Positions 32,809 to 41,353 of a stretch of DNA of 64,000 nucleotides are shown here, one piece after another (the first letter of the stretch is position 1; the number at the start of each line of letters is the position of its first letter). This DNA comes from Methanobacterium sp. (GTDB lineage Archaea > Methanobacteriota > Methanobacteria > Methanobacteriales > Methanobacteriaceae). The stretch is taken from contig DUPR01000024.1 of assembly GCA_012838205.1 (NCBI GenBank), positions 65,273 to 129,272 of the forward strand, read 5' to 3'. The notes beneath the pieces were generated by a model. It was not told the origin of the DNA and did not search any database. It saw nothing but the letters and a program-made list of their open reading frames with translations. The position numbers and the translations under genes are program-made.

Positions 32809-33201
32809 TTATCAGATTATTTTAGACTCCTCTTTTTTCATTGCACTGGCACTTAAAAATGATCATTGGCATCTTCAAGCTAAAAATTAGCTTCAATGGT
32901 GGAAGAAAATGATAAAACAGTTTCAGATCTGGTTCTTTCAGAATCAGTTACTATGGTGGGCAGTTTAGGGGGAGGAAAACAGGGAAAGCTAATCTACGAT
33001 TACTTGATGGATAACTCTCAAATAATCCACACTGATCAGGAAATATGTGATAATTCCATACAAATATACTTGAAATATGATGATGTCCTTTCATTTGCTG
33101 ATTCTGTCTCAGTAGAACTGATGAATCAGAATAAAATCAAAAAAATTGTTTCTTTTGACTCCAATTTTGATAAAATCAATAATATCGAGAGAGTATACTG
33201 A
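32805..33201 (+). pseudogene. PIN-domain (VapC-type) toxin, frameshifted
   Basis: An ATG at 32805 overlaps the antitoxin stop (ATGA). MII then needs a one-base shift to reach ILDSSFFIALALKNDHWH. A second one-base shift at about 32886 leads to SMVEENDKTVSDLVLSESV through SFADSVSVELM and KIVSFDSNFDKI. The four acidic PIN positions (LDSS, LSES, FADS, SFDSNF) are all still present, so this was an intact RNase until recently. Both lesions are single-base losses. The matching antitoxin upstream is also broken. Confidence 0.7.
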
Positions 33202-33258
33202 AATTATTTGAATAAATTCAACAAGGAGTTCTATAACAAGGAATCAATCGATCGAAGC

Positions 33259-33475
33259 CTATATAAGGGAATCTATAAATTCATCCATATTCTCACAACC
33301 TTCAGTATATCCTATGGCAATCATACTATCTTCATATATTATGCTTAGCTCTTTTGGTTATTTTAAAAATCCTCAGGTGATCTATGTGTATTCTTCGTGA
33401 TGAATGTTTATGTCCGAATCCAAAAATTTCAATCACACGACTATCTAAAGCTAAAAAAAAACCATGTTCATCCTT
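33259..33475 (-). pseudogene. Degenerate copy B of a small protein family with an EIFGFGH motif
   Basis: On the minus strand, the frame shows LDSRVIEIFGFGHKHSSRR, IHIDHLRIFKI, then a stop. A shifted frame follows with SMIAIGYTEGCENMDEFIDSLI and TAG at 33259. The block order and the EIFGFGH motif match copy A just upstream, so they are tandem paralogues. I do not know the family; the small strand-rich layout with a terminal helix is like PH-type domains. The N-terminal boundary is uncertain. Confidence 0.5.
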
Positions 33476-33515
33476 GTTCATTCATTTAACTTCGATGATG
33501 TTTTTTATCATCCCT

Positions 33516-33773
33516 TTACTCCAGATTTGGACTTGCTGCTTGAACAGCAGCAATAAACTCATTAAGACTGTCTTCGTCTGATGAAGGTAGGAAAACAACC
33601 ATATTACCATTTCTAGAAATATTCTATCTCTTTTAACAATTTTTTCCAGTTTTTGTTAGATGTTGAATATACATACGTTTTGAAAAAGAATGACCAAATC
33701 CAAAAATCTCTAACACAGCCACATCAAATCTTAAAATACCTTCTTCTGAAATGAATTCCACTGTTGATCCCAT
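33516..33773 (-). pseudogene. Degenerate copy A of the same small protein family
   Basis: From ATG 33773 (GGGG six bases upstream) the frame reads MGSTVEFISEEGILRFD and VLEIFGFGHSFSKRMYIQHL. It then passes through TAA and TAG. A neighbouring frame supplies KLEKIVKRDRIFLE, and the first frame resumes with NMVVFLPSSDEDSLNEF and IAAVQAASPNLE, ending at TAA 33516. So two compensating shifts remove a central block. With copy B this was a tandem pair of about 85-residue proteins of unknown function. Confidence 0.55.
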
Positions 33774-33842
33774 ATTAATCCCCTATTTCTACTCTTTAAT
33801 TATATCAAAGCAATTATATAGGATTTAGTAAAACCGGAATGA

Positions 33843-34958
33843 TTACAACAGTCGGATACTCTTATAAAGAGTATCTCTTTCAGCAGGAATTCTCCCTAAA
33901 TCTTGAATAATGTGCTGTAAATGTTCTGGGGGTGTGTAAACACCGTGCTGAGCCCCAGCAGATCTGGAGATGTTCTCTTCTCCCAGTGTTCCACCCATAT
34001 CATTACAACCAGCAGTGAGGCATACTTGGGCGAATTTGAATCCCAGCTTCACCCATGAAACCTGGATATTCTTTAATAAGTCTCCAAACATTAACCGGGC
34101 CACAGCATAGAGCTTCAGATCCTCGGTTCCAGTGGTTCCTGGCCTGGCAATGCCCTCCTGATAGATAGGTGCATTGGGGTGCATGAAGGTTAAGGGAACG
34201 AACTCGGTGAATCCGCCCGTCTTTTTCTGTATCTTGCGCAGGATTTCCAGGTGTTCCACTCGGTGCTCAGGACTTTCCACATGACCGTACATCATGGTAC
34301 AGGTGGTGGGCAATCCTGTCTGGTGGGCGGTTTCAATCACTTCAATCCACTCGGCTGTGGTGAGTTTACCCGGACAGATAATCTTACGAACTTCATCATT
34401 TAAGATTTCAGCAGCAGTTCCGGGCATGGAACCTAACCCTGCGTCTTTTAACATTTTCAAAGTTTCTTTCAAAGTCAGGCCAGATTGCGTCGCACCATAG
34501 TAGATTTCCATGGGAGAAAAAGCATGAATATGAATGTCAGGAATTTCCTCTTTAACTGCCCTTAGTATCTTCTCATAAAAATGAGCATCTACATCAGGAT
34601 GTAGACCTCCCTGTATGCAGACTTCCATTGCACCATCATCCCATGCAGTTTTTGCCCTCCGGACTATCTCATCCACATCCAAGAAGTATGCACCTTCCTG
34701 TCCTGGGTTTTTTCGGAAGGCACAGAAACCACACATCCCTGTACATATGTTGGTGTAGTTTATGTTCCAATTTTGGATATAGGTTACTTCATCACCAACT
34801 AATTCCTGCCTTCGCAAATCTGCTGCCTGAATCAAAGCCTGATATTCTGTTCCCTTTGTTTTAATAAGTTCAGTTGCTTCTTTATAGGAAATTACTTCTT
34901 TTAGTGACTTGTTTAGTATCTCTTCTATGGTGGGTTCGATGTCCGGAGTCTTATACAT
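33843..34958 (-). CDS. cofH: FO synthase subunit 2 (5-amino-6-ribitylaminouracil-tyrosine hydroxyphenyl transferase)
   Basis: 371 residues. The radical SAM site is CTGMCGFC in [19 protein letters not shown] (about residue 67-78). [11 protein letters not shown] and [12 protein letters not shown] are hallmark CofH/MqnE-like blocks, and [14 protein letters not shown] the C-terminal one. With CofG it forms the deazaflavin chromophore FO of coenzyme F420, the hydride carrier of methanogenesis. CofG is not in this window. It is transcribed away from the histone gene across an intergenic region of about 150 bp. Confidence 0.95.
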   Translation of the reverse strand: MYKTPDIEPTIEEILNKSLKEVISYKEATELIKTKGTEYQALIQAADLRRQELVGDEVTYIQNWNINYTNICTGMCGFCAFRKNPGQEGAYFLDVDEIVRRAKTAWDDGAMEVCIQGGLHPDVDAHFYEKILRAVKEEIPDIHIHAFSPMEIYYGATQSGLTLKETLKMLKDAGLGSMPGTAAEILNDEVRKIICPGKLTTAEWIEVIETAHQTGLPTTCTMMYGHVESPEHRVEHLEILRKIQKKTGGFTEFVPLTFMHPNAPIYQEGIARPGTTGTEDLKLYAVARLMFGDLLKNIQVSWVKLGFKFAQVCLTAGCNDMGGTLGEENISRSAGAQHGVYTPPEHLQHIIQDLGRIPAERDTLYKSIRLL

Positions 34959-35026
34959 AAGAATTCCTATGGGACTATGTAACCTTTAAAGTTTTGGTAG
35001 GTTGACTATCACACTTGGCATGTTTG

Positions 35027-35042
35027 CATGGTAATTACCATG
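35027..35042. promoter_or_regulatory. Perfect 16-bp palindrome upstream of the histone promoter
   Basis: CATGGTAATTACCATG is a perfect inverted repeat without spacer, lying between the divergent cofH and histone genes and 16 bases before the histone BRE. Two copies of TCATGA, two bases apart, follow at about 35045-35058. This is consistent with an operator or activator site; no known regulator is assigned. Confidence 0.45.
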
Positions 35043-35057
35043 GCTCATGATGTCATG

Positions 35058-35076
35058 AAAACCGATATATTTAAAT
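35058..35076 (+). promoter_or_regulatory. Histone promoter (BRE/TATA)
   Basis: AAACCGATATATTTAAAT combines a BRE-like AAACCGA with the TATA box ATATATTTAAA. It lies about 36 bases upstream of the histone ATG at 35112, which leaves a short leader containing GGAGGTGA. Confidence 0.65.
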
Positions 35077-35110
35077 ATTATAGAGTTCTAGCTAAATTAG
35101 GAGGTGAAAT

Positions 35111-35318
<208 letters not shown>

Positions 35319-35508
35319 ATTATTTTATTTCTTCTTTTTCTTATTTTTTAGGATGATGTTATCTTTTTATCCAAGGAACATTAGGTGTGATGTCCTATAA
35401 ACGCGTTGCATATAATGGTTCGAACTATCACTTATACGTCTCACTATTTTATTAAGATGAATGATATTTTGAGGAGGAAAGACTAATACAAAAGCAGGAC
35501 AGTTTTAA

Positions 35509-35538
35509 TATAACGAAATACCCTTAATGTATAACGAA
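35509..35538. promoter_or_regulatory. Direct repeat TATAACGAA upstream of rubrerythrin
   Basis: TATAACGAA occurs at 35509-35517 and 35530-35538, 21 bases apart (two helical turns). The pair lies just upstream of a TATA-like AAATATATT (about 35552-35560), which serves the rubrerythrin gene. A redox-responsive regulator could bind here (inference). Confidence 0.45.
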
Positions 35539-35602
35539 CATTATTAGATGGAAATATATTCATTGAGTATAAATCAAATAAATATATGGAGGTTGGATTA
35601 TT

Positions 35603-36094
35603 ATGAGCACTATAAATAATTTAAAGGAAGCATTTGCCGGTGAATCTCAAGCTAACCGGAAATATCTGGCTTTTGCTAAGAAAGCAGATGAAGAAGGATA
35701 CGGACAAGTTGCTAAACTCTTTCGAGCCGCAGCCGAATCAGAAGCAGTCCACGCCCAGAACCATTTAATGGTGATGGATGGAATAGGCAGCACTGCTGAG
35801 AATCTAAAATCCGCTATTTTAGGGGAGGAAGAAGAGTTCGAGGCTATGTACCCTGAATTTATTAAAGAAGCAAAAAGTGAAGGCAATAACAAAGCAGTTT
35901 GGACTTTTGATGTGGCCAATCAAGTGGAAAAAATCCATGCCGAACTATACGCCAAAGCTCTGGAAGTTTTAGGAAACAATGAGGAAGTGGATTATTATGT
36001 CTGTGGCCACTGTGGAAACACAGTAGAAAATGAAGCACCTGATGTATGCCCAATCTGCGGAGCTCTCAAATCCGAATTCAAGAAAATTGAATGA
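35603..36094 (+). CDS. Rubrerythrin
   Basis: 163 residues. A four-helix ferritin-like domain (about 1-125) carries the di-iron ligands (FAGESQANRKYLAFA, AAAESEAVHAQNH, ANQVEKIHAELY). A C-terminal rubredoxin-like domain has CGHCG and CPICG. It reduces hydrogen peroxide with electrons from reduced rubredoxin or F420-linked donors, protecting this strict anaerobe. The ATG has GGAGG upstream. Duplicated TATAACGAA elements sit ahead of the promoter. Confidence 0.96.
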   Translation: MSTINNLKEAFAGESQANRKYLAFAKKADEEGYGQVAKLFRAAAESEAVHAQNHLMVMDGIGSTAENLKSAILGEEEEFEAMYPEFIKEAKSEGNNKAVWTFDVANQVEKIHAELYAKALEVLGNNEEVDYYVCGHCGNTVENEAPDVCPICGALKSEFKKIE

Positions 36095-36103
36095 AGAATT
36101 TAT

Positions 36104-36131
36104 AATTTTTTTCTTTTAATATTTTTTTTTT
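36104..36131 (+). terminator. U-tract terminator after rubrerythrin
   Basis: Two long T runs (about 36107-36113 and 36122-36130) follow the rubrerythrin stop in the short gap before the convergent histidine kinase gene. This fits intrinsic archaeal termination. Confidence 0.55.
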
Positions 36132-36158
36132 GATCAAACCGTTGAAGTTTTAATTAGA

Positions 36159-38642
36159 TTAGTTATATGCAGTTTCTGGGAAAGTTATGCGGAAGCTAGT
36201 TTCAGGACTTCTTTTAAATTCAAGTTCTCCGTTAATCTGTTGGGTGAGGCTGGTAACCAGTTGCATGCCAAGGCTTCCAGTATTGAATATATCCACATCT
36301 TCAGGAATCCCTATTCCACTATCCCTGACCTCCAATAGAAAATCGCCATCAATCTTATGAAAATCAATAGTAATTTTACCTCTAGTATCTCCAGGGAAGC
36401 CGTGTTTCATACTGTTTGATAAAAGTTCGTTTATGATTAGTCCAAGGGGTATTGAAGTGTTGATGTCTATCATGGTCTCATCCACATTAACTTCCAGTTC
36501 CACTTTTTCAGGGCGAAGTACGTAAATGCGATACAAGTCATTGGCCAATGTACGTATATAATCTCCAAAATCAATTTTCTTGAAATCAGACGATCGGTAG
36601 AGACGTTCGTGGATGATTGCCATAGAATGAGCTCTATTCTGGCTTTCTTTAAAAATGCCCTTGGCTTCTTCATCTTTAATATAACGTGACTGGAGATTTA
36701 ATAAACTGGAAATTACCATTAAATTGTTCTTAACCCTATGGAATATTTCTTTCATCAACAAGTCTTTATCTTCCAAAGCTAGTTCCAATTCTTTCTGCGT
36801 GTTTTTTATTTCAGTTATGTCCCTAGCTATCATTTGAACATTTTTAATTTTATTTTCCGGACCGAATAATGGTTGTATTATGATACTAAACCATAATTCA
36901 ACTCCTTCGATTTGTACTGCCAGCTCTGTTTCCAAACCTTCTCTTGTTGTGATAACTTTTCGGATAAGTTCCAATTGTTTATTATAACTATCTGGAAAGA
37001 AATCCCTTATTGATCTGCCTAGTATTTCAGGAGGTTCTATATTGAACTGGTTTGCACCGGCTTTATTTATGAGTAAAAAGACCCCATTATAATCCATTAT
37101 CGCAATAACATCTTTTGCTGATTCAATAAGGGACCTGTACTTCTCTTCACTTTCCCGTAGCGCATCTTCCATATTTTTTTGTTGAGTAATATCACGACTG
37201 TTGCAAACAAATCCAACTATGCTCTTTTTTCTATTATAAAGTGGAGTTCCAAGTGTTTCAATCCAAATATAACTCCCATCAGCCGTTTTGTATCTGTGTT
37301 GTGAAGATTGAGTTGTACCTTCATCAGCAGCCCTCATCATACATGAAGATACGTATTCAACATCATCAGGGTGTATAAAATCTAAAATAGACTTTCCAAT
37401 TACTTCTTGTGGTTCATATCCCATAACTTGTTTAATGGAAGGGCTTACGTAGACATAACTACCATCTAAAGTGGATTGAGATATAAAATCAGCCATGTTG
37501 GAGGTTACCATGTTGAGTTGTGCCTCACTTTTTGCTAGTGCCACTTCAGCCTTCTTTTGATCAGTAATATCCCTACCTATTGATGAAGCACCAATGATTT
37601 TGCCGTTGAAATCTTTTATTAAAGAAACTGAAAGGGATATATCGATGATGTCCCCTTGTTTTGTAATACGTTTTGTTTCATAGTGTTTAATTGATTTTCC
37701 ATTGGATATTTCTTGTAATATCTGGCGTAATTCATCAGAATTTGGGGGGAATATGATGGAAACCGATTTTCCAATAACTTCTTCTGCTTTGTATCCGTAA
37801 ATAATTTCTGCCCCATGATTCCAACTTAATATATTACCTTCAATGTCTTTTCCAATTATAGCATCATCTGACCCGTCAACTATTGCAGAAAGAATATTTT
37901 GAGTTTTTTCAGCTTTTTTACGCTCGGAAATATCTCTTAAAATAGCAGTAATGAATTTTTGGTTATTGACCTTCCATGAAGTTATGGACATTTCAAAGGG
38001 AAATTCAGTCCCGTCTTTCCTTGAAGCAGTTAATTCTAATGTTTTATTGAAATATTCATCCTCATTTTTTTCTTTCAACTTATTAAAAATTTTTCCATGT
38101 TTTTCACGGTACTGGGGCGGCATTATTATTTCAAAAGTTTTTCCAATAATTTCATCCTCTGCATATCCAAAAATTTTCTCGAAACTTTTATTTACAAAAA
38201 TCACCTTTCCAGACTCATCTGTGGTTATTATGGCTTCAATAGCGGATTCAACAACTGAACGGAACTGTTTTTCACTGCTTTCCAGAAGTATCCTTGACTT
38301 TTCAATCTGTTCACTTAAAATAATGGTGATTATGCTGACAGAAATGAATACTATTGACCTGAACAAGTCGTCAACCCAAGGTTGCTTATTTATAGGATTT
38401 ATCCAGTCAGCTAAAAATAAGATTCCTGCCAAGAAAAAGGGAACCCATAATGCCTTCCGTTTCCACCAAACTCCAGAAAGAATTATGGGAATATAAAAAA
38501 AATGGGTTATTATTATCCCAGTTCTTAAAACGAAATGGAAGTAATATACCAAAATGCAAGCTAGGAAAATTAGGCTAAAGACAAGAAAAGTCTGATATTT
38601 ATCTTTTGATTTGCCCCAATCCAATTCCAAGTTAGCATCCAC
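36159..38642 (-). CDS. Membrane-anchored sensor histidine kinase with four PAS domains
   Basis: 827 residues. The N-terminal 110 residues contain about four membrane helices with only short loops. Four PAS/PAC modules follow at about 125-245, 250-370, 380-495 and 500-620; each of the first three ends in a RDI(S/T) PAC motif. A HisKA_2-type dimerisation domain has the phospho-acceptor in [20 protein letters not shown] near residue 640. An HWE/HK_CA ATPase has N-box [12 protein letters not shown] and G-box DSGIGIP. No response regulator is encoded nearby, so the partner is unknown. Such PAS tandem kinases are frequent in Methanobacterium and probably sense redox or small ligands. Confidence 0.92.
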   Translation of the reverse strand: MDANLELDWGKSKDKYQTFLVFSLIFLACILVYYFHFVLRTGIIITHFFYIPIILSGVWWKRKALWVPFFLAGILFLADWINPINKQPWVDDLFRSIVFISVSIITIILSEQIEKSRILLESSEKQFRSVVESAIEAIITTDESGKVIFVNKSFEKIFGYAEDEIIGKTFEIIMPPQYREKHGKIFNKLKEKNEDEYFNKTLELTASRKDGTEFPFEMSITSWKVNNQKFITAILRDISERKKAEKTQNILSAIVDGSDDAIIGKDIEGNILSWNHGAEIIYGYKAEEVIGKSVSIIFPPNSDELRQILQEISNGKSIKHYETKRITKQGDIIDISLSVSLIKDFNGKIIGASSIGRDITDQKKAEVALAKSEAQLNMVTSNMADFISQSTLDGSYVYVSPSIKQVMGYEPQEVIGKSILDFIHPDDVEYVSSCMMRAADEGTTQSSQHRYKTADGSYIWIETLGTPLYNRKKSIVGFVCNSRDITQQKNMEDALRESEEKYRSLIESAKDVIAIMDYNGVFLLINKAGANQFNIEPPEILGRSIRDFFPDSYNKQLELIRKVITTREGLETELAVQIEGVELWFSIIIQPLFGPENKIKNVQMIARDITEIKNTQKELELALEDKDLLMKEIFHRVKNNLMVISSLLNLQSRYIKDEEAKGIFKESQNRAHSMAIIHERLYRSSDFKKIDFGDYIRTLANDLYRIYVLRPEKVELEVNVDETMIDINTSIPLGLIINELLSNSMKHGFPGDTRGKITIDFHKIDGDFLLEVRDSGIGIPEDVDIFNTGSLGMQLVTSLTQQINGELEFKRSPETSFRITFPETAYN

Positions 38643-38768
38643 CTACATTAATGTTGTTAATTTATTTTTTATGAAGAGAGTCTTAAGTATTTTATTTTAA
38701 AAATCTATTTTTAAAGGCTTGAAGCACAACTAATGAGTTGTAAGAAAAATATTGGATATTAAATTATA

Positions 38769-38984
38769 TTAAATTGAAACTAGGTCCAATAACTCTTGAG
38801 ATGAGTCAAGTTCATCCAAAGGTAGCAAGTACTTATTTTGGCCCTCCAATACAACTAAAGCCACTGGAAATAATGAATATGATTCTGCATGATGTCCCTT
38901 CCAGTGAAAAACCTTTACCAATGGGTAAAAAGATCTACCTTCAATATTGAAAGGCTTTCCGACCCTTATATCATCCTCTATCAT
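38769..38984 (-). CDS. Small conserved-looking protein beside GerW/DUF2953
   Basis: 71 residues, MIEDDIRVGKPFNIEGRSFYPLVKV, with a strand-rich middle (ESYSLFPVALVVLEGQNKYLLPLDE). I do not know the family. GAGGT is correctly placed before the ATG. It follows the DUF2953 gene by 20 bp on the same strand, so the three genes GerW-like, DUF2953 and this one look like a unit. The VALVV segment is reminiscent of the VAVVVVF strand of the GerW-like protein. Confidence 0.65.
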   Translation of the reverse strand: MIEDDIRVGKPFNIEGRSFYPLVKVFHWKGHHAESYSLFPVALVVLEGQNKYLLPLDELDSSQELLDLVSI

Positions 38985-39004
38985 TTTTTTACCTCAGGGA
39001 ATAG

Positions 39005-39592
39005 TCAACCTCGAAGTTCATGAATTAGTTCTCTTACTGGTTTCTTGGTATAAGCTCTTATAGCTTCAATCACAACCCCGCCCAATTTCAATTTGACATC
39101 TAATTCAAGATTTCCATCCAAAATTCTTCGGTCAAAATCAGGTGTTATTATTGTATTTATACGTGTAAGTGCATTTAATGGATAGGTAAAAGCCCAAATG
39201 TAACCTGTGAAAAGTGCAGTGTCTGCAGGACTTTCCAATCCCATAGTTAGATCCAGAAAAATCTTTTCAATTATGAACGAACGATAAATTGTAAGCATCA
39301 ACTGATAAATATGAGGCCAAGCTTCTAAAAATAACTTGAGAATCTTTAATATGCGATCCAGATCGAATTTATCTTCTTCATCCTTTTTCTTCTTTTTTTC
39401 AGTTTCTTCCTTTTCTTCCCCGGGAATTTCCCTATAAAAAATCTTTATACCCAACCATCTTAAGCTGAATTTTCCATTTATATCCGAACCACTTTTTTTA
39501 AGGGCTAATGATAAGTTTAAGGGAATTGCAAGAAAAGATAATAGAATAAGCACCAAAATAATTATGATGATGCCTATTATAACATATATCAA
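39005..39592 (-). CDS. DUF2953 domain membrane-anchored protein
   Basis: 195 residues. One N-terminal membrane helix spans about 2-25, followed by SLALKKSGSDINGKFSLRWLGIKIFYRE. A lysine/glutamate-rich stretch comes next, and then the DUF2953 part (TADTALFTGYIWAF-like segment and ITPDFDRRILDGNLELDVKLKLG). In Bacillus the DUF2953 gene ytfI is adjacent to ytfJ (GerW family), and the same pairing is seen here. The start is TTG at 39592 and the ribosome-binding site is weak. The function is unknown. Confidence 0.8.
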   Translation of the reverse strand: MIYVIIGIIIIILVLILLSFLAIPLNLSLALKKSGSDINGKFSLRWLGIKIFYREIPGEEKEETEKKKKKDEEDKFDLDRILKILKLFLEAWPHIYQLMLTIYRSFIIEKIFLDLTMGLESPADTALFTGYIWAFTYPLNALTRINTIITPDFDRRILDGNLELDVKLKLGGVVIEAIRAYTKKPVRELIHELRG

Positions 39593-39631
39593 GTTTAACC
39601 CGCTCTAAGGTTAATTAATTTATTAGATCAG

Positions 39632-40054
39632 TTACTTTTTTGGTTCAGATTCAGATTTTTTGGTATCGTCTTTTTCTTTTTTGCCTTTTGCTATTTTACC
39701 TGCTTCTGACATTACATTAACTATTGCTGAACCAGTTTCGCCTATGGCTCTGGAGAGTGGGTCGGCTGATTTTAAAGACATTACTTTAACTCCTTCCGGT
39801 CCGGTCTTACCCTTGAATACCACTACAACTGCCACTGGTTCGATACCTGCGCCTCCACCGGCTGCTGCACCAGAACCTCCGGGAATATTAGGCCCTTTTC
39901 CTTCACCTAAACCTGCTCCGAATGCCATTCCCATTCTTGTAACTGGTATCAATACTTTATCTTCACTTTCTATTACCTCACCTATTACGTTTTCTATGTT
40001 GAGAACTTTCCGGATTTCTTCCACAGTTGTTTTTATGGGATCATTAATATCCAT
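39632..40054 (-). CDS. GerW/YtfJ-family protein
   Basis: 140 residues. The family core reads IGEVIESEDKVLIPVTRMGMAFGAG, a Gly/Ala-rich loop GGSGAAAGGGAGIEPVAVVVVF, then GVKVMSLKS. The Lys/Glu-rich tail is probably disordered. GerW was named for a Bacillus sporulation protein needed for germination, but this organism does not sporulate, so the archaeal role must differ. GGGGTGA precedes the ATG. It is the first gene of the three-gene unit with DUF2953. Confidence 0.88.
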   Translation of the reverse strand: MDINDPIKTTVEEIRKVLNIENVIGEVIESEDKVLIPVTRMGMAFGAGLGEGKGPNIPGGSGAAAGGGAGIEPVAVVVVFKGKTGPEGVKVMSLKSADPLSRAIGETGSAIVNVMSEAGKIAKGKKEKDDTKKSESEPKK

Positions 40055-40169
40055 TTCACATCACCCCTACATTTTTTAGCGGCTTTATATATGACAAGTA
40101 AGGCATATACATTTTTCCTACTATTAAAAATGATTTTGTTTAAAGAATATATCATCTACACCCTAATAG

Positions 40170-40184
40170 AAAAGATTTATATAG
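40170..40184 (+). promoter_or_regulatory. Promoter of the tRNA-Val/tRNA-Phe unit
   Basis: AAAAGATTTATATAG is a BRE/TATA combination. It is centred about 30 bases upstream of the first tRNA nucleotide at 40210, the normal spacing for archaeal stable RNA genes. Confidence 0.6.
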
Positions 40185-40202
40185 TAACAGAATTATAATC
40201 TG

Positions 40203-40282
<80 letters not shown>

Positions 40283-40284
40283 AT

Positions 40285-40358
<74 letters not shown>

Positions 40359-40482
40359 TTTTACTTGGATTATTACTTTTAATTTAAAAAAGAAATCTTA
40401 GGAAAAGTTTTTTTAAAAAATGTTCTAATAATGCCTAGTGTTCACTAACCGAAAAGTTGTGATGAATTTTTTTACATTTAAA

Positions 40483-40812
40483 TTATAAAAAAAGACCTAA
40501 TATCATTATAGACACTGCAATGAATGTTAAACTTGCATATAACCTTGGTTTGAAGGTTTTGTTTTTTTCAGTGGTGATAATTTCTTGGGAAGGTCTTAAT
40601 ATTTGACCACATGCACTGCAAAATGGTGTGTAGATTTCATTTAGATTCCGGCAAGATTCACAGATGATTTTAGGAGATTGAAGTTGGCCATCTTCTCCGT
40701 ATTCTAAAAAATAAAATCTACCACCACATTCACAGGATTCAAAGTCACCTATAGATTCTCCTTCCTGGAGATGGTAGTAACCACCACAGTCTTCACAAAT
40801 CAAATAATTCAT
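40483..40812 (-). CDS. Zinc-ribbon protein with C-terminal membrane anchor
   Basis: 109 residues. CEDCGGYYHLQEGE and CECGG form a first zinc ribbon. CESCRNLNEIYTPFCSACG forms a second. One membrane helix lies at about 90-108 (YASLTFIAVSIMILGLFL) at the very C-terminus, so the ribbons are held at the membrane with a tail anchor. The role is unknown. Confidence 0.75.
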   Translation of the reverse strand: MNYLICEDCGGYYHLQEGESIGDFESCECGGRFYFLEYGEDGQLQSPKIICESCRNLNEIYTPFCSACGQILRPSQEIITTEKNKTFKPRLYASLTFIAVSIMILGLFL

Positions 40813-41353
40813 ACGATCAATATTTCTCTTTCCATTAATCTATTTATGCTTTACTATTGGATAAAAAACAGTATTTATTATAAATAAAGAGTTTGATCTG
40901 ACAAAAATTTAATCCAAGCAAAAAACCAGCTTGAAATGAACATTAATCATGTTTGATAAAGATAATTATTATCAATTAAAAAAATCATGATTCTTAAAAA
41001 TAATGATCAAAGTTGAGAATAATCATACAATCCGACATCTTTTTGAAATAAACTGTAAGATTAGCCATGAAAATTGTATACCATAAAATTCTAATAAATC
41101 AAGCAAAATGGAAAGCGAAAACAATCATTTAACAAATGTGTAAAAATGAATGAAACCAAGTATTGTTGAAATTAAGGTGAAAAATAGATGCAAAAACAAC
41201 ATATGTCCTAAATGAGGGGTTTGGTAAGATGATACTTGTTCATTAAGGAACAATCCAAGAAATAAAAAGTTCAAGTCTAGCTGCCGCACTTTCTGCATTA
41301 TGACGGGTTTAGATCGATAAGGCGAGGAATATGAAACCATATATAACTGAAGG
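40813..41353. other. AT-rich gene-free stretch
   Basis: About 540 bp. The only frame of any length (minus, 41125-41340, 71 codons) has no ribosome-binding site and no recognisable motif and directly follows the methylthiotransferase stop, so I do not call it. No tRNA-like or repeat structure was seen. Confidence 0.4.

Noticed and set aside
32651..32890. Apparent 79-residue protein joining antitoxin and toxin sequence
   Set aside because: It is an artefact of the shifted frames: the first part is the AbrB domain and the last part the PIN start, each belonging to separate ancestral genes.
41125..41340. 71-codon minus-strand frame right after the methylthiotransferase stop
   Set aside because: No ribosome-binding site, no recognised motif, and a composition typical of AT-rich noncoding DNA; possible but not supported.
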